A stretch of DNA of 64,000 nucleotides. It comes from Pseudonocardia abyssalis. GTDB lineage: Bacteria > Actinomycetota > Actinomycetes > Mycobacteriales > Pseudonocardiaceae. Numbering within the stretch: the first letter of the stretch is position 1; every line of letters begins with the position of its first letter. The translations under genes were made by a program, and so were the position numbers. Positions 63,314-64,000 of the stretch are shown here, one piece after another. Location: positions 124,001-188,000 of the forward strand of contig NZ_JADQDK010000001.1 in the NCBI RefSeq assembly GCF_019263705.2, in the 5' to 3' direction. The notes beneath the pieces were generated by a model. It was not told where the DNA came from and did no database searches. It saw only the letters and a list, made by a program, of their open reading frames with translations.

Positions 63314-64000
63314 CAACAACTCCAGGTCAGCGGCTTGCCGCCTGATCTCTCTGCAAGATCACCCGGCGGTTACCCGGCGGAAACCCCCTCGTCGCCCTCA
63401 CGCTTGGCGTCGCGGTGAGCACGATCCAGAGCATCCGCGGCCTGCCGATCGACGGCCCGCCGGCCCAGGTAGCGATCCTGCGTCATCGACACTTTCGCGT
63501 GCCCGAGCTGGTCGGCGATCTGCCGAGCGGAGAGGCCGGCCCGATCCATCTCCGTCGCCGCGGTCTTGCGGAACACGTGCGAGGTCACCCACGCGAACTC
63601 GGCCGAGCCGCGGGCGTTGCGGAGATCTCGGCTGGTGTTCGACGGATCCCGCCAGCCACCGGCCGAGTCGGGGAACACCGGTCCGCGTCCACCGGCCGCG
63701 AGCTTGCGCCGGCGCAGCATCGACAGGGCGAAGGCCGGCAGTCGGAGCGTGCGCTCACCGGCGCTGCTCTTGGTGGTCTTGCGGATCAGCCCCACGCCCT
63801 TGATGCGGATCAACGTGTGGTCGATCTCGACGGTGCCGTCAGCGAGGTCGACCTCCTCCCAGCTCACCGACAGCGCCTCGCCGATGCGGACGCCGGTACC
63901 GAGCATCCACTCGCACAGGTCGGGCAGGTCCTTGCGGACGGCGTCCCGGTCACCGTGCAGGCGGGTGACCCACTCGTGCCTTTCGTCCTGCGTGAGCGCG
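63287..64000. mobile_element. Left end of an element integrated in tRNA-Asn
   Basis: A site-specific integrase gene in opposite orientation lies 57 bases after tRNA-Asn, the standard arrangement of actinobacterial integrative elements. The attachment core probably lies in the tRNA 3' half (about 63287-63316). The other end and cargo lie beyond 64000. Confidence 0.7.
63370..64000 (-). CDS. Tyrosine recombinase/integrase (partial)
   Basis: The 3' 210 codons of a phage-type integrase are visible, and the frame is open at 64000. The catalytic residues are seen as Arg in GTGVRIGEAL, His and Arg in SHVFRKTAATE, the LGHAKVSMT box and Tyr in DRYLGR. The enzyme would recombine attP with the tRNA-Asn target. 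The N-terminal arm-binding and core-binding domains lie outside the window. Confidence 0.95.
   Translation of the reverse strand, partial: ALTQDERHEWVTRLHGDRDAVRKDLPDLCEWMLGTGVRIGEALSVSWEEVDLADGTVEIDHTLIRIKGVGLIRKTTKSSAGERTLRLPAFALSMLRRRKLAAGGRGPVFPDSAGGWRDPSNTSRDLRNARGSAEFAWVTSHVFRKTAATEMDRAGLSARQIADQLGHAKVSMTQDRYLGRRAVDRQAADALDRAHRDAKREGDEGVSAG

Overview
The window is very GC-rich, densely packed actinobacterial chromosome. The gene content points to a mycothiol-producing member of the Pseudonocardiales or a close relative: mycothione reductase, the non-mevalonate dxr/ispG genes, a stand-alone LigC ligase with a separate LigD-type polymerase, tuberculostearate-type lipid genes, and blocks collinear with Mycobacterium tuberculosis. 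The genus is inferred from this content and not proven.

Layout. Positions 1-2287 carry the translation and lipid core (tsf end, pyrH, frr, cdsA), followed by a methyltransferase. Positions 2956-6738 hold a secreted copper/redox group: Rieske protein, multicopper oxidase, cupredoxin-like lipoprotein and a further lipoprotein. Next come rlmN-pip, a decayed gene, ligC and mug, a TetR/SDR pair, an SMR pump with its TetR, and a LigD-type polymerase broken at a homopolymer. Positions 14850-29464 follow the mycobacterial dxr-rip1-ispG-GNAT-PBP-map order. They are interrupted at 20023-26085 by a MarR-associated flavin monooxygenase with an efflux pump and by a nucleotide-sugar-type gene pair. Positions 32695-38111 are one tightly overlapped lipid operon related to the mycobacterial ufaA1 cluster but with two cyclopropane-synthase homologues; plsC and a desaturase lie nearby. 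Positions 47619-54338 carry panB, a Hip1-like lipoprotein peptidase, glnA2 and dnaG. Positions 55712-59195 are an unusual three-gene signalling/redox operon. A gal operon (DeoR, galT, galK), an AAA ATPase, tRNA-Asn and the integrase of an element entering the 3' end of that tRNA close the window.

The least explained features are small repeats at gene 3' ends. (i) A 60-bp palindromic element occurs in three full copies plus a half copy; its left arm supplies the stop codon of the preceding frame, and two copies exactly 1000 bp apart bracket a gene with an AbiEi-like N-terminus and a DUF559 nuclease fold. (ii) A 22-bp tandem repeat family occurs at three loci; at one it has become the C-terminal tail of a hydrolase. 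(iii) A separate 66-bp palindrome contains the galK stop codon. About a dozen genes have a -10-like hexamer 6-7 bases before the start codon, suggesting frequent leaderless transcription.

All calls come from reading the sequence and recalled knowledge of protein families. No searches were run.
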